Shown piece by piece: positions 11,801 to 24,551 of a DNA stretch of 64,000 nucleotides. Below the pieces are notes generated by a model. That model was not told the DNA's origin, did not search any database, and worked only from the letters and a program-made list of their open reading frames with translations. The position numbers and the translations under genes are program-made. The DNA is from Aegilops tauschii subsp. strangulata. Lineage: Eukaryota; Streptophyta; Magnoliopsida; Poales; Poaceae. Location: positions 197,874,788 to 197,938,787 of the forward strand of contig NC_053036.3 of NCBI RefSeq assembly GCF_002575655.3, read 5' to 3'. The first letter of the stretch is position 1, and each line of letters starts with the position of its first letter.

Positions 11801-12801
11801 TAGCATTTCTGATATTATATGTGGATGACATATTACTGATTGGAAATGATATTGAATTTCTGGATAGCATAAAGGGATACTTGAATAAAAGTTTTTCAAT
11901 GAAAGACCTCGGTGAAGCTGCATATATATTAGGCATTAAGATCTATAGAGATAGATCAAGGCGCTTAATTGGACTTTCACAAAGCACATACCTTGACAAA
12001 GTTTTGAAGAAGTTCAAAATGGATCAAGCAAAGAAAGGGTTCTTGCCTGTACTACAAGGTGTGAGATTGAGTAAGACTCAATGCCCGACCACTGCAGAAG
12101 ATAGAGAGAAGATGAAAGATGTTCCCTATGCTTCAGCCATAGGCTCTATCATGTATGCAATGCTGTGTACCAGACCTGATGTGTCCCTGGCTATAAGTTT
12201 AGCAGGGAGGTACCAAAGTAATCCAGGAGTGGATCACTGGACAGCGGTCAAGAATATCCTGAAATACCTGAAAAGGACTAAGGATATGTTTCTCGTATAT
12301 GGAGGTGACAAAGAGCTCATCGTAAATGGTTACATTGATGCAAGCTTTGACACTGATCCGGACGATTCGAAATCGCAAACCGGATACGTATTTGCATTGA
12401 ACGGTGGAGCTGTCAGTTGGTGCAGTTCCAAGCAAAGTGTCGTGGCGGGATCTACGTGTGAAGCGGAATACATAGCTGCTTCGGAAGCAGCGAATGAAGG
12501 AGTCTGGATGAAGGAGTTCATATCCGATCTAGGTGTCATACCTAGTACATCGGGACCAATGAAAATCTTTTGTGATAATACTGGTGCAATTGCCTTAGCA
12601 AAGGAATCCAGATTTCACAAGAGAACCAAGCACATCAGAAGACGCTTCAATTCCATCCGGGATTTAGTCCAGGTGGGAGACATAGAAATTTGCAAGATAC
12701 ATACGGATCTGAATGTAGCAGATCCGTTGACTAAGCCTCTTCCACGAGCAAAACATGATCAGCACCAAGACTCCATGGGTGTAAGAATCATTACTATGTA
12801 A
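8814..12801 (+). pseudogene. Angela-2 gag-pol polyprotein, one stop and one frameshift
   Basis: Single-frame Copia polyprotein. The start at 8814 (MARAVV) matches the start of the BARE-type copy; an in-frame ATG at 8763 is less likely. Order: Gag with CCHC knuckle CFYCKQTGHWKRNC near residue 253, protease with DTG near 303, integrase zinc finger from about 440 and D-D-E core, reverse transcriptase with YVDD near 11818, and RNase H to the TAA at 12799-12801. Lesion 1 is TAG at 9711-9713, nine bases before the protease aspartate codon, where the sister copy has TGG. Lesion 2 is one extra A in the run at 10866-10869, shifting the frame in the integrase C-terminal region; the second frame runs on to 12801. 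Otherwise the copy is intact, consistent with a very recent insertion possibly mobilised by proteins from another copy. Confidence 0.93.
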
Positions 12802-12823
12802 TCTAGATTATTGACTCTAGTGC

Positions 12824-12834
12824 AAGTGGGAGAC
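12824..12834 (+). other. Polypurine tract of Angela-2
   Basis: AAGTGGGAGAC directly before the 3' LTR. Confidence 0.85.
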
Positions 12835-14574
12835 TGAAGGAAATATGCCCTAGAGGCAATAATAAAGTATTATATATTTCCTTGTATCATGATAAATGTT
12901 TATTATTCATGCTAGAATTGTATTAACCGGAAACATAATACATGTGTGAATACATAGACAAACAAAGTGTCACTAGTATGCCTCTACTTGACTAGCTCGT
13001 TAATCAAAGATGGTTATGTTTCCTAGCCATAGACATGAGTTGTTATTTGATTAACGGGATCACCTCATTAGGAGAATGACGTGATTGACATGACCCATTA
13101 CGTTAGCTTAGCACCCGATCGTTTAGTATGTTGCTATTGCTTTCTTCATGACTTATACATGTTCCCATGACTATGAGATTATGCAACTCCCGTTTACCGG
13201 AGGAACACTTTGTGTGCTACCAAACGTCACAACGTAACTGGGTGATTATAAAGGTGCTCTACAGGTGTCTCCAAAGGTACTTGTTGGGTTGGCGTATTTC
13301 GAGATTAGGATTTGTCACTCCGATTGTCGGAGAGGTATCTCAGGGCCCACTCGGTAATGCACATCACTATAAGCCTTGCAAGCATTGTGACTAATGAGTT
13401 AGTTGCGGGATGATGTATTACGGAACGAGTAAAGAGACTTGCCGGTAACGAGATTGAACTAGGTATCGAGATACCGACGATCGAATCTCGGGCAAGTAAC
13501 ATACCGATGACAAAGGGAACAACGTATGTTGTTATGCGGTCTGACCGATAAAGATCTTCGTAGAATATGTGGGAGCCAATATGGGCATCCAGGTCCCGCT
13601 ATTGGTTATTGACCGGAGAGGTGTCTCGGTCATGTCTACATAGTTCTCGAACCCAAAGGGTCCGCACGCTTAAAAGTTACGATGACAGTTATATTATGAG
13701 TTTATGTGATTTGATGTACCGAAGGTTGTTCGGAGTCCCGGATGTGATCACGGACATGACGAGGAGTCTCGAAATGGTCGAGACGTAAAGATTGATATAT
13801 TGGACGACTATATTCGGACACCGGAAGTGTTCCGGAGAAGTTTCGGATTAAACCGGAGTGCCGGAGGGTTACCGGAACCCCCCGGGGAAGTATTGGGCCT
13901 TAGTGGGCCTTGAGGGGAGAGAGAGGGCAGCAGCCAGGAGGTGGTGCGCCCCCTCCCAGGAGGAGTCCTAGTTGGACTAGGAGAGGGGGGCGCAGCCCCC
14001 TTTCCCTCTCCCTCTCCCTCTCTTTCCTTCCCCCCTTCTTTTCCTAGTAGGACTAGGAAAGGGGAGTCCTACTCCTACTAGGAGGAGGACTCCCCCCCTC
14101 TCCTTGGCGCGCCCATAGGCAGCCGACCTCCCCCTTGCTCCTTTATATACGGGGGCATGGGGGCACCTCTATACACACTTGATATACGATATTTTAGCCG
14201 TGTGCGGTGCCCCCCTCCACCAGATTACACCTCGATAATACCGTCGCGAAGCTTAGGCGAAGCCCTGCGTCGGTGGAACATCATCATCGTCACCACGCCG
14301 TCGTGCTGACGAAACTCTCCCTCAACACTCGGCTGGATCGGAGTTCGAGGGACGTCATCGAGCTGAACGTGTGTAGAACTTCGGAGGTGCCGTACGTTCG
14401 GTACTTGATCGGTCGGATCGTGAAGACGTTCGGCTACATCAACCACGTTGTAATAACGCTTCCGCTGTCGGTCTACGAGGGTACGTGGACAACACTCTCC
14501 CCTCTCGTTGCTATGCATCACCATGATCTTGCGTGTGCGTAGGAAATTTTTTGAAATTACTACGTTCCCCAACA
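12835..14574 (+). repeat. Angela-2 3' LTR
   Basis: 1740 bp, almost identical to 5806-7543. It ends CCCCAACA at the ACTAA target duplication. Confidence 0.95.
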
Positions 14575-14579
14575 ACTAA

Positions 14580-16800
14580 TTGGTGTAGGTGTCTCAGAAA
14601 CTGGTTTCTGTGATGAACTACTTTCCAATAAGGGAGCAGGTATAGTTATCTCATCAAGTTCTACTTTCCTCCCACTCACTTCTTTCGAGAGAAACTCCTT
14701 CTCTAGAAAGGATCCATACTAAGCAACGAATGTCTTGCCTTCGGATCTGTGATAGAAGGTGTACCCAACTGTCTCCTTTGGGTATCCTATGAAGACACAT
14801 TTCTCCGATTTGGGTTTGAGCTTATCAGGATGAAACTTTTTCAAATAAGCAACGCAACCCCAAATTTTAAGAAACGACAACTTTGGTTTCTTGCTAAACC
14901 TCAGTTCATAAGGCGTCGTCTCAACGGATTTTGATGGTGCCCTATTTAACGTGAATGTAGCTGTCTCTAATGTATAACCCCAAAACGATAGTGGTAAATT
15001 GGTAAGAGACATCATAGATTGCACTATATCCAATAAAGTACGTTTATGATGTTCGGACACACCATTATGCTGTGGTGTTCCAGGTGGCATAAATTTGTGA
15101 AACTATTCCACATTGTTTTAATTGAAGACCAAACTCGTAACTCAAATATTTGTCTCCGCGATCAGATCATAGAAACTTTATTTTCTTGTCACGATGATTT
15201 TCCACTTCACTCTGAAATTCTTTGAACTTTTCAAATGTTTCAGACTTATGTTTCATTAAGTAGATATACCCATATCTGCTTAAATCATCTGTGAAGGTGA
15301 GAAAATAACGATATCCGCCACGAGCCTCAACATTCATCGGACCACATACATCTGTATGTATGATTTCCAACAAATCTGTTGCTCTCTCCATAGTTCCGGA
15401 GAACGGTGTTTTAGTCATCTTGCCCATGAGGCACGGTTCGCAAGTACCAAGTGATTCATAATCAAGTGGTTCCAAAAGTCCATCAGTATGGAGTTTCTTC
15501 ATGCGCTTTACACCGATATGACCTAAACGGCAGTGCCACAAATAAGTTGCACTATCATTATTAACTTGGCATCTTTTGGCTTTAATATTATGAATATGTG
15601 CATCACTACGATCGAGATCCAACAAACCAATTTCGTTGGTGTGTATGACCATAGAAGGTTTTTTATTCATGTAAACAGAACAACAATTGTTCTCTAACTT
15701 AAATGAATAACCGTATTGCAATAAACATGATCAAATCATATTCATGCTCAACGCAAACACCAAATAACACTTATTTAGTTTCAACACTAATCCCGAAAGT
15801 AAGGGGAGTATGCGATGGTGATCTTTATCAACCTTGGAACCACTTCCAATACACATCGTCACTTTATCCTTAACTAGTTTCTGTTCATTATGCAACTCCC
15901 GTTTCGAGTTACTACTCTTTAGTAACTGAACCAGTATCAAATACCGAGGGGTTGCTACGAACACTAGTAAAATACAGATCAATAATCTGTATATCCAATA
16001 TACCTTTGTTCACTTTGCCATCCTTCTTATCCACCAAATAGTTGGGGTAGTTCCGCTTCCAGTGACCAGTCCCTTTGCAGTAGAAGCACTTAGTCTCAGG
16101 CTTAGGACCAGAATTAGGCTTCTTCACTTGAGCAGCAACTTGCTTGCCGTTCTTGAAGTTCCCCTTCTTCCCTTTGCGCTTTTCTTGAAACTAGTGGTCT
16201 CGTCAACCATCAACACTTGATGTTTTTCTTGATTTCTACCTTCGTCGATTTCAGCATCACGAAGAGCTCGGGAATTACTTCGTCATCCCTTGCATACTAT
16301 AGTTCATCACGAAGTTCTACTAACTTGGTCATGGTGACTAGAGAATTCTGTCAATCACTATTTTATCTGGAAGATTAACTCCCACTTGATTCAAGCGATT
16401 GTAGTACCCAGACAATCTGAGCACATGCTCACTAGTTGAGCGATTCTCCTCCATCTTTTAGCTATAGAACTTGTTGGAGACTTCATATCTCTCAACTCGG
16501 GTATTTGCTTGAAATATTAACTTCAACTCCTGGAACATCTCATATGGTCCATGACGTTCAAATCGTCTTTGAAGTCCCGATTCTAAGACGTTTAAGCATG
16601 GTGCACTAAACTATCAAGTAGTTATCATATTGAGCTAGCCAAACGTTCATAACGTCTGCATCTGCTCCTGCAATAGGTCTGTCACCTAGCGGTGCATCAA
16701 GGACATAATTCTTCTGTGCAGCAATGAGGATAATCCTCAGATCACGGATCCAATCCGCATCTTTGCTACTAACATCTTTCAACATAATTTTTCTCTAGGA
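14580..16800 (-). pseudogene. Angela-1 gag, protease and integrase, degraded
   Basis: This is the other half of the interrupted Angela-1 coding region. Minus-strand fragments are the integrase C-terminal region (14719-15090), the integrase zinc finger and core (15167-15721), the GAG-preintegrase and protease stretch (15731-15982) and the CCHC knuckle CFYCKGTGHWKRN (15912-16127). A frameshifted gag is recognisable to about 16800. Multiple stops and frameshifts are present, in line with the higher LTR divergence of this element. No product is expected. Confidence 0.85.
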
Positions 16801-18078
16801 ACATATCAAAAATAAACACAGGGAAGCAACAACGCGAGCTATTGATCTACAACATAATTTGCAAAATACTATCAGGACTAAGTTCATGATAAATTTAAGT
16901 TCAATTAATCATATTACTTAAGAACTCCCACTTAGATAGACATCCCTCTAATCCTCTAAGTGATCACGTGATCCATATCAACTAAACCATGTCCGATCAT
17001 CACGTGAGATGGAGTAGTTTCAACGGTGAACATCACTATGTTGATCATATCTACTATATGATTCACGCTCGACCTTTCGGTCTCCGTGTTCCGAGGCCAT
17101 ATCTGTTATATGCTAGGCTCGTCAAGTTTAACCTGAGTATTCCGCGTGTGCAACTGTTTTGCACCCGTTGTATTTGAACGTAGAGCCTATCACACCCGAT
17201 CATCACGTGGTGTCTCAGCACGAAGAACTTTTGCAACGGTGCATACTCAGGGAGAACACTTATACTTTGATAATTTAGTGAAGGATCATCTTATAATGCT
17301 ACCGTCAAACAAAGCAAGATAAGATGCATAAAGGATTAACATCACATGCAATCAATATAAGTGATATGATATGGCCATCATCATCTTGTGCTTGTGATCT
17401 CCATCTCCGAAGCACCGTCATGATCACCACCGTCACCGGCGCGACACCTTGATCTCCATCGTAGCATCGTTGTCGTCTCGCCAACTTATTGCTTTTACGA
17501 CTATCGCTACCGCTTAGTGATAAAGTAAAACTATTACATGGCGATTGCATCTCATACAATAAAGCGACAACCATATGGCTCCTGCCAGTTGCCGATAACT
17601 CGGTTACAAAACATGATCATCTCATACAACACATTATATCACATCATGTCTTGACCATATCACATCACAACATGCCCTGCAAAAACAAGTTAGACGTCCT
17701 CTACTTTGTTGTTGCATATTTTACGTGGCTGCTACGGGCTTAGCAAGAGCCGTTCTTACCTACGCATCAAAACCACAACGATAGTTTGTCAAGTTGGTGC
17801 TGTTTTAACCTTCGCAAGGACCGGGCGTAGCCACACTCGGTTCAACTAAAGTGAGAGAGACAGACACCCGCCAGTCACCTTTAAGCAACGAGTGCTCCGA
17901 ACGGTGAAACCAGTCTCGCGTAAGCGTACGCGTAATGTCGGTCCGGGCCGCTTCATCTCACAATACCGCTGAATCAAAGTATGACATGCTGGTAAGCAGT
18001 ATGACTTATATCGCCCACAACTCACTTGTGTTCTACTCGTGCATAGCATCAACACATAAAACCAGGCTCGGATGCCAC
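16801..18078 (-). other. Angela-1 leader and primer-binding site
   Basis: Minus-strand leader matching 7561-8813 of Angela-2 with substitutions. The primer-binding site (GTGGCATCCGAGCCTGG on the minus strand) adjoins the LTR at 18079. No coding region is seen. Confidence 0.75.
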
Positions 18079-19800
18079 TGTTGGGGAACGTAGTAATTTC
18101 AAAAAAATTCCTACGCACACGCAAGATCATGGTGATGCATAACAACGAGAGGGGAGAGTGTTGTCCACGTACCCTCGTAGACTGACAGCGGAAGCGTTAT
18201 CACAACGTAGTTGATGTAATCGTACGTCTTCACGATCCGACCGATCAAGTACCGAACGTACGGCACCTCCGAGTTCTACACACGTACAGCTCGATGACAT
18301 CCCTGGAACTCCGATCCAGCCGAGTGTTGAGGGAGAGTTTCGTCAGCACGACGGCGTGGTGACGATGATGATGTTCCACCGACGCAGGGCTTCGCCTAAG
18401 CTCCGCAACGGTATTATCGAGGTGTAATATGGTGGAGGGGGGCACCGCACACGGCTATGAGATCTCAAGGATCAATTGTTGTGTCTCTGGGGTGCCCCCT
18501 GCCCCCGTATATAAAGGAGCAAGGGGGAGGCAGCCGGCCAAAGGGAGAGGCGCGCCAAAAGAGGGGGAGTCCTACTCCCACCGGGAGTAGGACTCCTCCT
18601 TTCCTTGTGGGAATAGGAGAAGGGAAGGGGAAAGGAGAAAGAAGGAAGGGTGCGCCCCCCTTCCCTAGTCCAATTCGGACCAGACCATGGGGAGGGGTGC
18701 GGCCACCTTTTGAGGCCTTTCTCTCCTTTCCCGTATGGCCCATTAAGGCCCAATACGAATTCCCGTAACTCTCCGGTACTCCGAAAAATACCCGGATCAC
18801 TCGGAACCTTTCCGAAGTCCGAATATAGTCGTCCAATATATCGATCTTTACGTCTCAGCCATTTCGAGACTCCTCATCATATCCCCGATCTCATCCGGGA
18901 CTCCGAACTCCTTCGGTACATCAACATACATAAACTCATAATAAAACTGTTATCGTAACTTTAAGCGTGCGGACCCTACGGGTTCGAGAACTATGTAGAC
19001 ATGACCGAGACACGTCTCCGGTCAATAACCAATAGCGGGACCTGGATGCCCATATTGGCTCCCACATATTCTACGAAGATCTTTATCGGTCAGACCGCAT
19101 AACAACATACGTTGTTCCCTTTGTCACCGGTATGTTACTTGCCCGAGATTTGATCGTCGGTATCTCGATACCTAGTTCAATCTCGTTACCGGCAAGTCTC
19201 TTTACTCGTTCCGTAACAGATCATCCCGCAACTAACTCATTAGTCACAATGCTTGCAAGGCTTATAGTGATGTGCATTACCGAGTGGGCCCAGAGATACC
19301 TCTCCGACAATTGGAGTGACAAATCCTAATCTCGAAATACGCCAACCCAACAAGTACCTTCGGAGACACCTGTAGAGCACCTTTATAATCACCCAGTTAC
19401 GTTGTGACGTTTGGTAGCACACAAAGTGTTCCTCCGGTAAACGGGAGTTGCATAATCTCATAGTCATAGGAACATGTATAAGTCATGAAGAAAGCAATAG
19501 CAACATACTAAACGATCGAGAGCTAAGCTAACGGAATGGGTCAAGTCAATCACATCATTCTCCTAATGGTGTGATCCCATTAATCAAATGACAACTCATG
19601 TCAATGGCTAGGAAACATAACCATCTTTGATCAACGAGCTAGTCAAGTAGAGGCATACTAGTGACACTCTGTTTGTCTATGTATTCACACATGTATCAAG
19701 TTTCCGGTTAATACAATTCTAGCATGAATAATAAACATTTATCATGATATAAGGAAATAAATAATAACTTTATTATTGCCTCTAGGGCATATTTCCTTCA
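18079..19800 (-). repeat. Angela-1 5' LTR (right end on the + strand)
   Basis: 1722 bp, TGTTGGGGAACG at 18079 to CCTTCA at 19800. It pairs with 2474-4194. The TATA-like TTTATATACGG is on the minus strand near 18507-18517. Confidence 0.93.
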
Positions 19801-20140
19801 CCCACTCGGGGGCTTAGCTGCAGTCCAGTACTCGCCTAAGTTTGAAAAATCCTACGGAGTGGTGAGCAACCCTCCCACTCGGGGGCTTAGCTGCAGTCCA
19901 GTACTCGCCTAAGTTTGAAAAATCCTACCGAGTGCTGAGCAACCCTCCCACTAAGGGGCTTAGCTGCAGTCCAGTACTCGCCTAAGTTTGAAAAATTTTA
20001 CCGAGTGGTGAGCGACCCTCCCACTCGGAGGCTTAGCTGCAGTCCAGTACTCGCCTAAGTTTGAAAAATCCTACCGAGTGGTGAGCAACCCTCCCACTCG
20101 AGGGCTTAGCTGCAGTCCAGTACTCGCCTAAGTTTGAAAC
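19801..20140 (+). repeat. 73-bp tandem array of the Tat element, right half
   Basis: Continuation of the array at 1993-2473, with units starting near 19806, 19879, 19952, 20025 and 20098. The two halves together give about eleven units. The last unit ends at GTTTGAAA, where a different array begins. Confidence 0.9.
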
Positions 20141-20465
20141 CCATCCCTATCTGCAAGGACAACGAGGTGCAGGTCGACTGAAACCTTCTCCTTCGGAGTT
20201 GCGTCACAAGTACAACGTATGCTCCATCCCTATCCGCAAGGACGACGAGGTACGGGTCGACTGGAACCTTCTCCTTTGGAGCTGCGCCACAAGTACAACG
20301 TGCGCTCCATCCCTATCCGCAAGGACGACGAGGTACAGGTCGACTAAAACCTTCTCCTCAGAGCCGCGCCACAAGTACAACGTGCGCTCCATCCCTATCC
20401 GCAAGGACGACGAGGTGCAGGTCGACTGCAACCTTCTCCTCGGAGTTGCGCCGTAAGTACAATAG
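20141..20465 (+). repeat. 83-bp tandem array of the Tat element
   Basis: Four copies of an 83-bp unit begin CCATCCCTAT at 20141, 20224, 20307 and 20390. Shared words are GCAAGGACGACGAGGT and CACAAGTACAACGTGCGC. The repetitive reading frames on both strands (20199-20482) come from the periodicity and are not genes. From 20466 to 20678 I see only spacer. Confidence 0.88.
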
Positions 20466-20678
20466 CTGCATCTCAAGTACAAAGATTATTCCAATTGAAA
20501 AGCAAATTCCACTCGAAGGCAAACACAGGCATATTCAGAGATAAACCAAGTTCAGATAAATCCTGAAGTTCCGGACGTCGGATCAAAAGTATTCGAGCAT
20601 CAAGCCCAAAGAAGTTTAACGATTACACAATCACTCGGCATTCCGAGGCAAATAAAAGTGGAGCATAATGTTTCTCGG

Positions 20679-23600
20679 TCACGCGTCAGGAGAAGGACTG
20701 GCTGGGTCGCAGAAACTGTCAAGGTCTATGCTGTCTGCAATGCGAGTGGCGGCGTCAAGGAAAGTGTCCATGAAGGATTGGAAGGTGTGCCTCTTTGTGT
20801 TTGCAACCTTGAGCTCCGCCAGCTTGTCTTCTTTGACGTCTTTGCAGTGCACTCGGACCAAGGACAACGCGACATCAGTGCCACAGCGAGCAGATGACTT
20901 CTTCCACTCTTGCACTCGGTCAGGTATTTGATTCAGTCGAGCCATTAGAGACTCGAGGTCTTGAGGCAGTTCCTCCTGAGGCCAGAGTTCAGTATCAACC
21001 CGAGTCATCGCTGCTTTCAGGAGAGCAAGATAAGCAATTGCGCTGTCCATGCGAGATTCCAACTGCAGCACATTCATCGCAACATCATCCTTGACTGGAC
21101 AGTTTATGGGATCGAGACCCGTCTCGACCCACCCAGTTTCCGCTTCAAAGTCTTGGCAAAGCTCTACACAGTTGAGTAAATGGTGAGTCGACGATATAAT
21201 CAAGCTTGACAGTCGACCGAAATAAGTCAGTCAATCATCAGTACCTTCAAGTTTTAGGACCAGCTTTGCAGCAAGCTGGCCCAGATAAGACTCCAACTCG
21301 CCCTTCTTGGCCTTGAGGCTCCCAAGCTCGTCAGTCAGCCTGTCCTTGTCTTTCTTCAGTCGCTCGACCTCCCGATTGGCGTCAGAAACAGCAGTCTTCA
21401 ATTTGGAGTTCTCCTCTTCTAACTTGCCAAATGAAGCAAGCTTCTTGTCAGCAAGCGTCGTTTTCTCTCGCGCTTCCTTCTTTGCGGCAGCAAGATCCAG
21501 ATCCTTCTTCTCTAAAGCCTGCTTCATTTTCTCTAAAGAAATAACATTCTTCAGACGGGCTTGGAGTTGACGGTTTTCACTACATACATCTGCTCGAGTG
21601 GAGTCAATCGGTTCAAAAATGGAAAGGAAAAGTGCCAGCAGTGAGATAGACAGTTGATGATTGGTTACCTCCCATGGAAGCTACTTCATCACGAGCAGTC
21701 TTGAGATTCTTCTTGGCCAATTCCAGATCAAGGTTGAGGCTGATTTGCTACTTGTTCATTGTAGAAAGCTGAGCCCCAAGATCACAAGATTTCTGCAGTA
21801 TAAGCCATATCAGTTGACTGAGATAAAAAGACATCACAGTGATAGCTACTCTAAGACTACCACCGAATCAAACATTCAACGGCAGTCTCGGGGACTACAC
21901 CCAGTGGGTGCACTTAGCGTGCCCCCACTGGTTTGAATAAACACTCGACATGGTCTGCCCAGCGCGAGAGTAAAAAAAAGTTCTCAGACCATAGTCAAAT
22001 GCCCGCAGTCAACCACGGTCTCGGGGACTACACCCAGTGGGTGCACTTAGCATGCCCCCACTGGTTCCGGTTCCACTCGACCTGGCCCGCCCAGGCCGAG
22101 TGAGAAAATTCAGATTCTCAGACCACAGTCGACTGCCCACAGTCAACTATGGTCTCGGGGACTACACGCAGTGGGTGCACTCAGCGTGCCCCCACTAGTT
22201 CAAAGACTCAATCGACTTAATCCAAGTTGACTCAAATAGACTTGTGCAACTTTAAAACAGTCACACCCCAGTGGGTGATCGGATGAGAAATAAGATCAGT
22301 CGGAAATCAACTAACCTGGACATTGGTCTGCAGAGCAGCGCTGGCGTTGAAGGCCACCTGACTGGCCTCGTGCACCACTTTCATCTGCCCCATCACAAGA
22401 TTCAACTGAAGAAGAGCTTCCTTGGCGGCACTCGGTGGGTCGTCTGGAGTTTGATACGCAGTGAAAAGCGATGATGGCAGAGAAGTCGAAACAGCCGCTG
22501 GGTCTGATGCGTGGAGTTGTAATGGAGCAGCAGGGGTCTGAGCAGTTGATCCTGATGGGCAGTCGACAGCGGGATAGAGAAAGTGACATTGGTGCGAGCC
22601 GGATCTGTCGATCGCTCGACCGTCGTCCCAGGCATCAGTGTCGACTGAGGAACCTGAACCTCGGGCGCTTTCCCGCTCAGTCCCTTGTCCCTCCTCCTCC
22701 TTTCCCTCAGGGGCACTTCTTCTTCATCGTACGGGAGCACAACAACGTCCCATGGTGCTGCAACAAACAGAGAAAGTCAAAGAGATAGCTGACAAACAAT
22801 CCAGTCGTCCAAATAAATTCGAGTCGGGCAGACTTACTGGCTTTGGAGGTAGCTGCGTCGTTGGATTCCTCGTCGTCTGGGGTCTTGTCGATATCCATAT
22901 CAGTCGTAGCCGAGGCAGGGCTGTAAAGGTTCATCATCCACTCGGTCAGTACAAGAGAATCGGTCAGAACAAGAAAATACGGGGAGAACATTTACCCAGA
23001 AGCAACAGGAACGTCCATCTTGATTCTAGGCAAGGTCTTCCGAGCCTTCGAAGGATTGATCTTGGGCTGCTTGGTGACCTTCTCAGCCAATTCTGGAGTC
23101 GAAGACCGAGCGCTCTTTTGAGATGGAGCACTCGAGGCCACAGCCTTGCCGCTCCTGCCCGCGGGATCATGGTGCTGCTTGGATCGACGTTCGGAACGAG
23201 GTGGTGAGTCGGCTACCTCCTCGTCGTCCGACTCATCGCTCTCATCTTCATCATCGTCGGCTGGTGACTCCCACTCATCGCTCTCCTCCGCGCTGTCCTC
23301 TCCTTCATGGTCCTGCTCCAGAACTTTTTCGCCATTGGGCATTGAGTACATCTCTGTATAAATCTGCAAAACAAGGAGCCGAGTGGAAATCAGTCGGATC
23401 AACAAACAGTCAGAAAACACATCCAAATTCAATCAGTTGTAGTGGCCAAACCTTGTCTAGCTGGTTGCTGTCGCTGAAAGGTTTGACTCTCCTGGCGCCC
23501 CTGGGGTTGTCCTTGTTCCCGGTGATGCCCCTCAGCCACTCGGCCACTGTTTTGGCCGTCACCTCCTCCGGATGAACCCGAGCGGTATCACCAGCCCGGG

Positions 23601-24444
23601 AGTACATCCACATGGAGTGGTCACGAGCTTGGAGTGGTTGAATGCGCCGACTGAGGAACACCTCCAGCAGATCCATCCCGGTGACACCTTGGTTGATCAG
23701 TTGAACTACTTTCTCGACCAACATGCCCATCTCCGCCTTCTCCGCGGCGGTCACTTTCAACGAAGATGGAGTTTGAACACGATCAAAAGAGAAAGGGGGA
23801 AGTCCAGTCGACTGGCCTGGGGTCACGATATCCTAGCAATAGAACCAGGTCGATTGCCAGCCCCTGACCGACTCAGGAAGAGTCGTCGAAGGGAAGGAAC
23901 TCCTCTTCCTCTTCTGAATTCCCAGACCCCCACACATCTGGATAACATGGGTTTTCTCGTCGTTTGAGTTCGCTTTCTTCACTGTTTGGGAGCGGATGGT
24001 GAAAATGTGCTTGAAAAGACCCCAGTGTGGTTGACACCCCAGGAAATTCTCGCACATGGACAGGAATGCGGCAAGGTATGTGATGGTGTTGGGAGTGAAA
24101 TGATGGAGTTGAGCCCTGAAGAAATTCAAGAAACCTCGAAAGAAGGGGTGTGGAGGAAGCGAGAAGCCGCGGTCGACATGAGTGGCGAGCAGGACACACT
24201 CACCCGGTCGCGGCTGTGGCTCCGTTTCCCCCTCCGGAAACCGCGTGGACTCATGGACGATCAACCCTAACTCGGCCATATCGTCCAAGTCTTCCTGCCG
24301 AAGTGAGGATCGAATCCAATCTCCCTGGATCCAACCCGACGGCAGCCCCGAGCGCGACGAAGATCCCCGATTCGTCTTCTTGCTCTTCGCCGCCCCCGTC
24401 GCCTTCTTCGCGCGTTCCAGCGCCGCCGTTTTCTCCTTCCCCAT
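20679..24444 (-). pseudogene. Antisense seven-exon gene of the Tat element, Transposase_28-type ('putative gypsy type transposon')
   Basis: Reading on the minus strand I place exons at 24444-23452, 23363-22996, 22920-22838, 22757-22316, 21792-21667, 21589-21245 and 21163-20679. All six introns fit GT...AG, and the codon phase at the last three junctions fits. Exon 1 starts MGKEK and carries the plant Transposase_28-like domain (motifs LPPHPFFRGFL, ENFLGC, GWQSTWFYC). Exons 2-3 are acidic and serine-rich. Exons 5-6 encode a long charged coiled coil (KKDKDRLTDEL). Exon 7 holds a conserved C-terminal block ending SPSPDA. Lesions are a stop at 23833-23835, a stop at 21748-21750 and at least one frameshift in exon 4. 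Such genes are known as antisense passengers of Tat elements. Their biochemical role is unknown and the Pfam name does not establish transposase activity. Confidence 0.7.
21880..22215 (-). repeat. About 125-bp tandem repeat in intron 4 of the antisense gene
   Basis: Three copies share TCTCGGGGACTACACCCAG followed by TGGGTGCACTTAGC and GCCCCCACT. They start near 21886, 22017 and 22150. They lie wholly between exon 4 (ending 22316) and exon 5 (starting 21792). Confidence 0.8.
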
Positions 24445-24551
24445 GGCAGCGGAGTGGCAGCGTCGAGAGTGGAGAAGCAAAACGAGGTAAAGGAGCAAGA
24501 GGAAGAAGAAGGAGAATGGGCACACACAGTGCGGACGCCTCGGCCTCGCCG

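Larger units (their letters stand above)
5806..14574 (+). mobile_element. Angela-type Copia retrotransposon 2, complete and recent
   Basis: An 8769-bp element with TGAAGGAAATATGCC at its start and CCCCAACA at its end. It is flanked by ACTAA at 5801-5805 and 14575-14579. Removing it plus one site copy restores the pol sequence of Angela-1, as seen in the related element at about 63027. LTRs are 5806-7543 and 12835-14574. By eye they differ at about four bases plus two single-base indels. With the rate commonly applied to grass LTRs this suggests an age near one hundred thousand years; the count and the date are estimates. The coding region has one stop and one frameshift. Confidence 0.96.
2474..19800 (-). 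mobile_element. Angela-type Copia retrotransposon 1, reverse orientation, itself interrupted
   Basis: The element is bounded by TGTTGGGGAAC at 2474 and TTTCCTTCA at 19800 and flanked by the 5-bp repeat CCCAC (2469-2473 and 19801-19805), a target-site duplication inside the 73-bp array. Without the nested element and its duplicated site (5806-14579) its length is about 8.55 kb, normal for Angela/BARE elements. LTRs are 2474-4194 and 18079-19800. I count about 28 substitutions between them by eye (roughly 1.6 percent). The polyprotein on the minus strand is heavily degraded. Confidence 0.95.

Noticed and set aside
20199..20482. Repetitive 85- and 92-codon frames
   Set aside because: Produced by the 83-bp tandem array (83 is not a multiple of 3, so the protein repeat drifts in frame).
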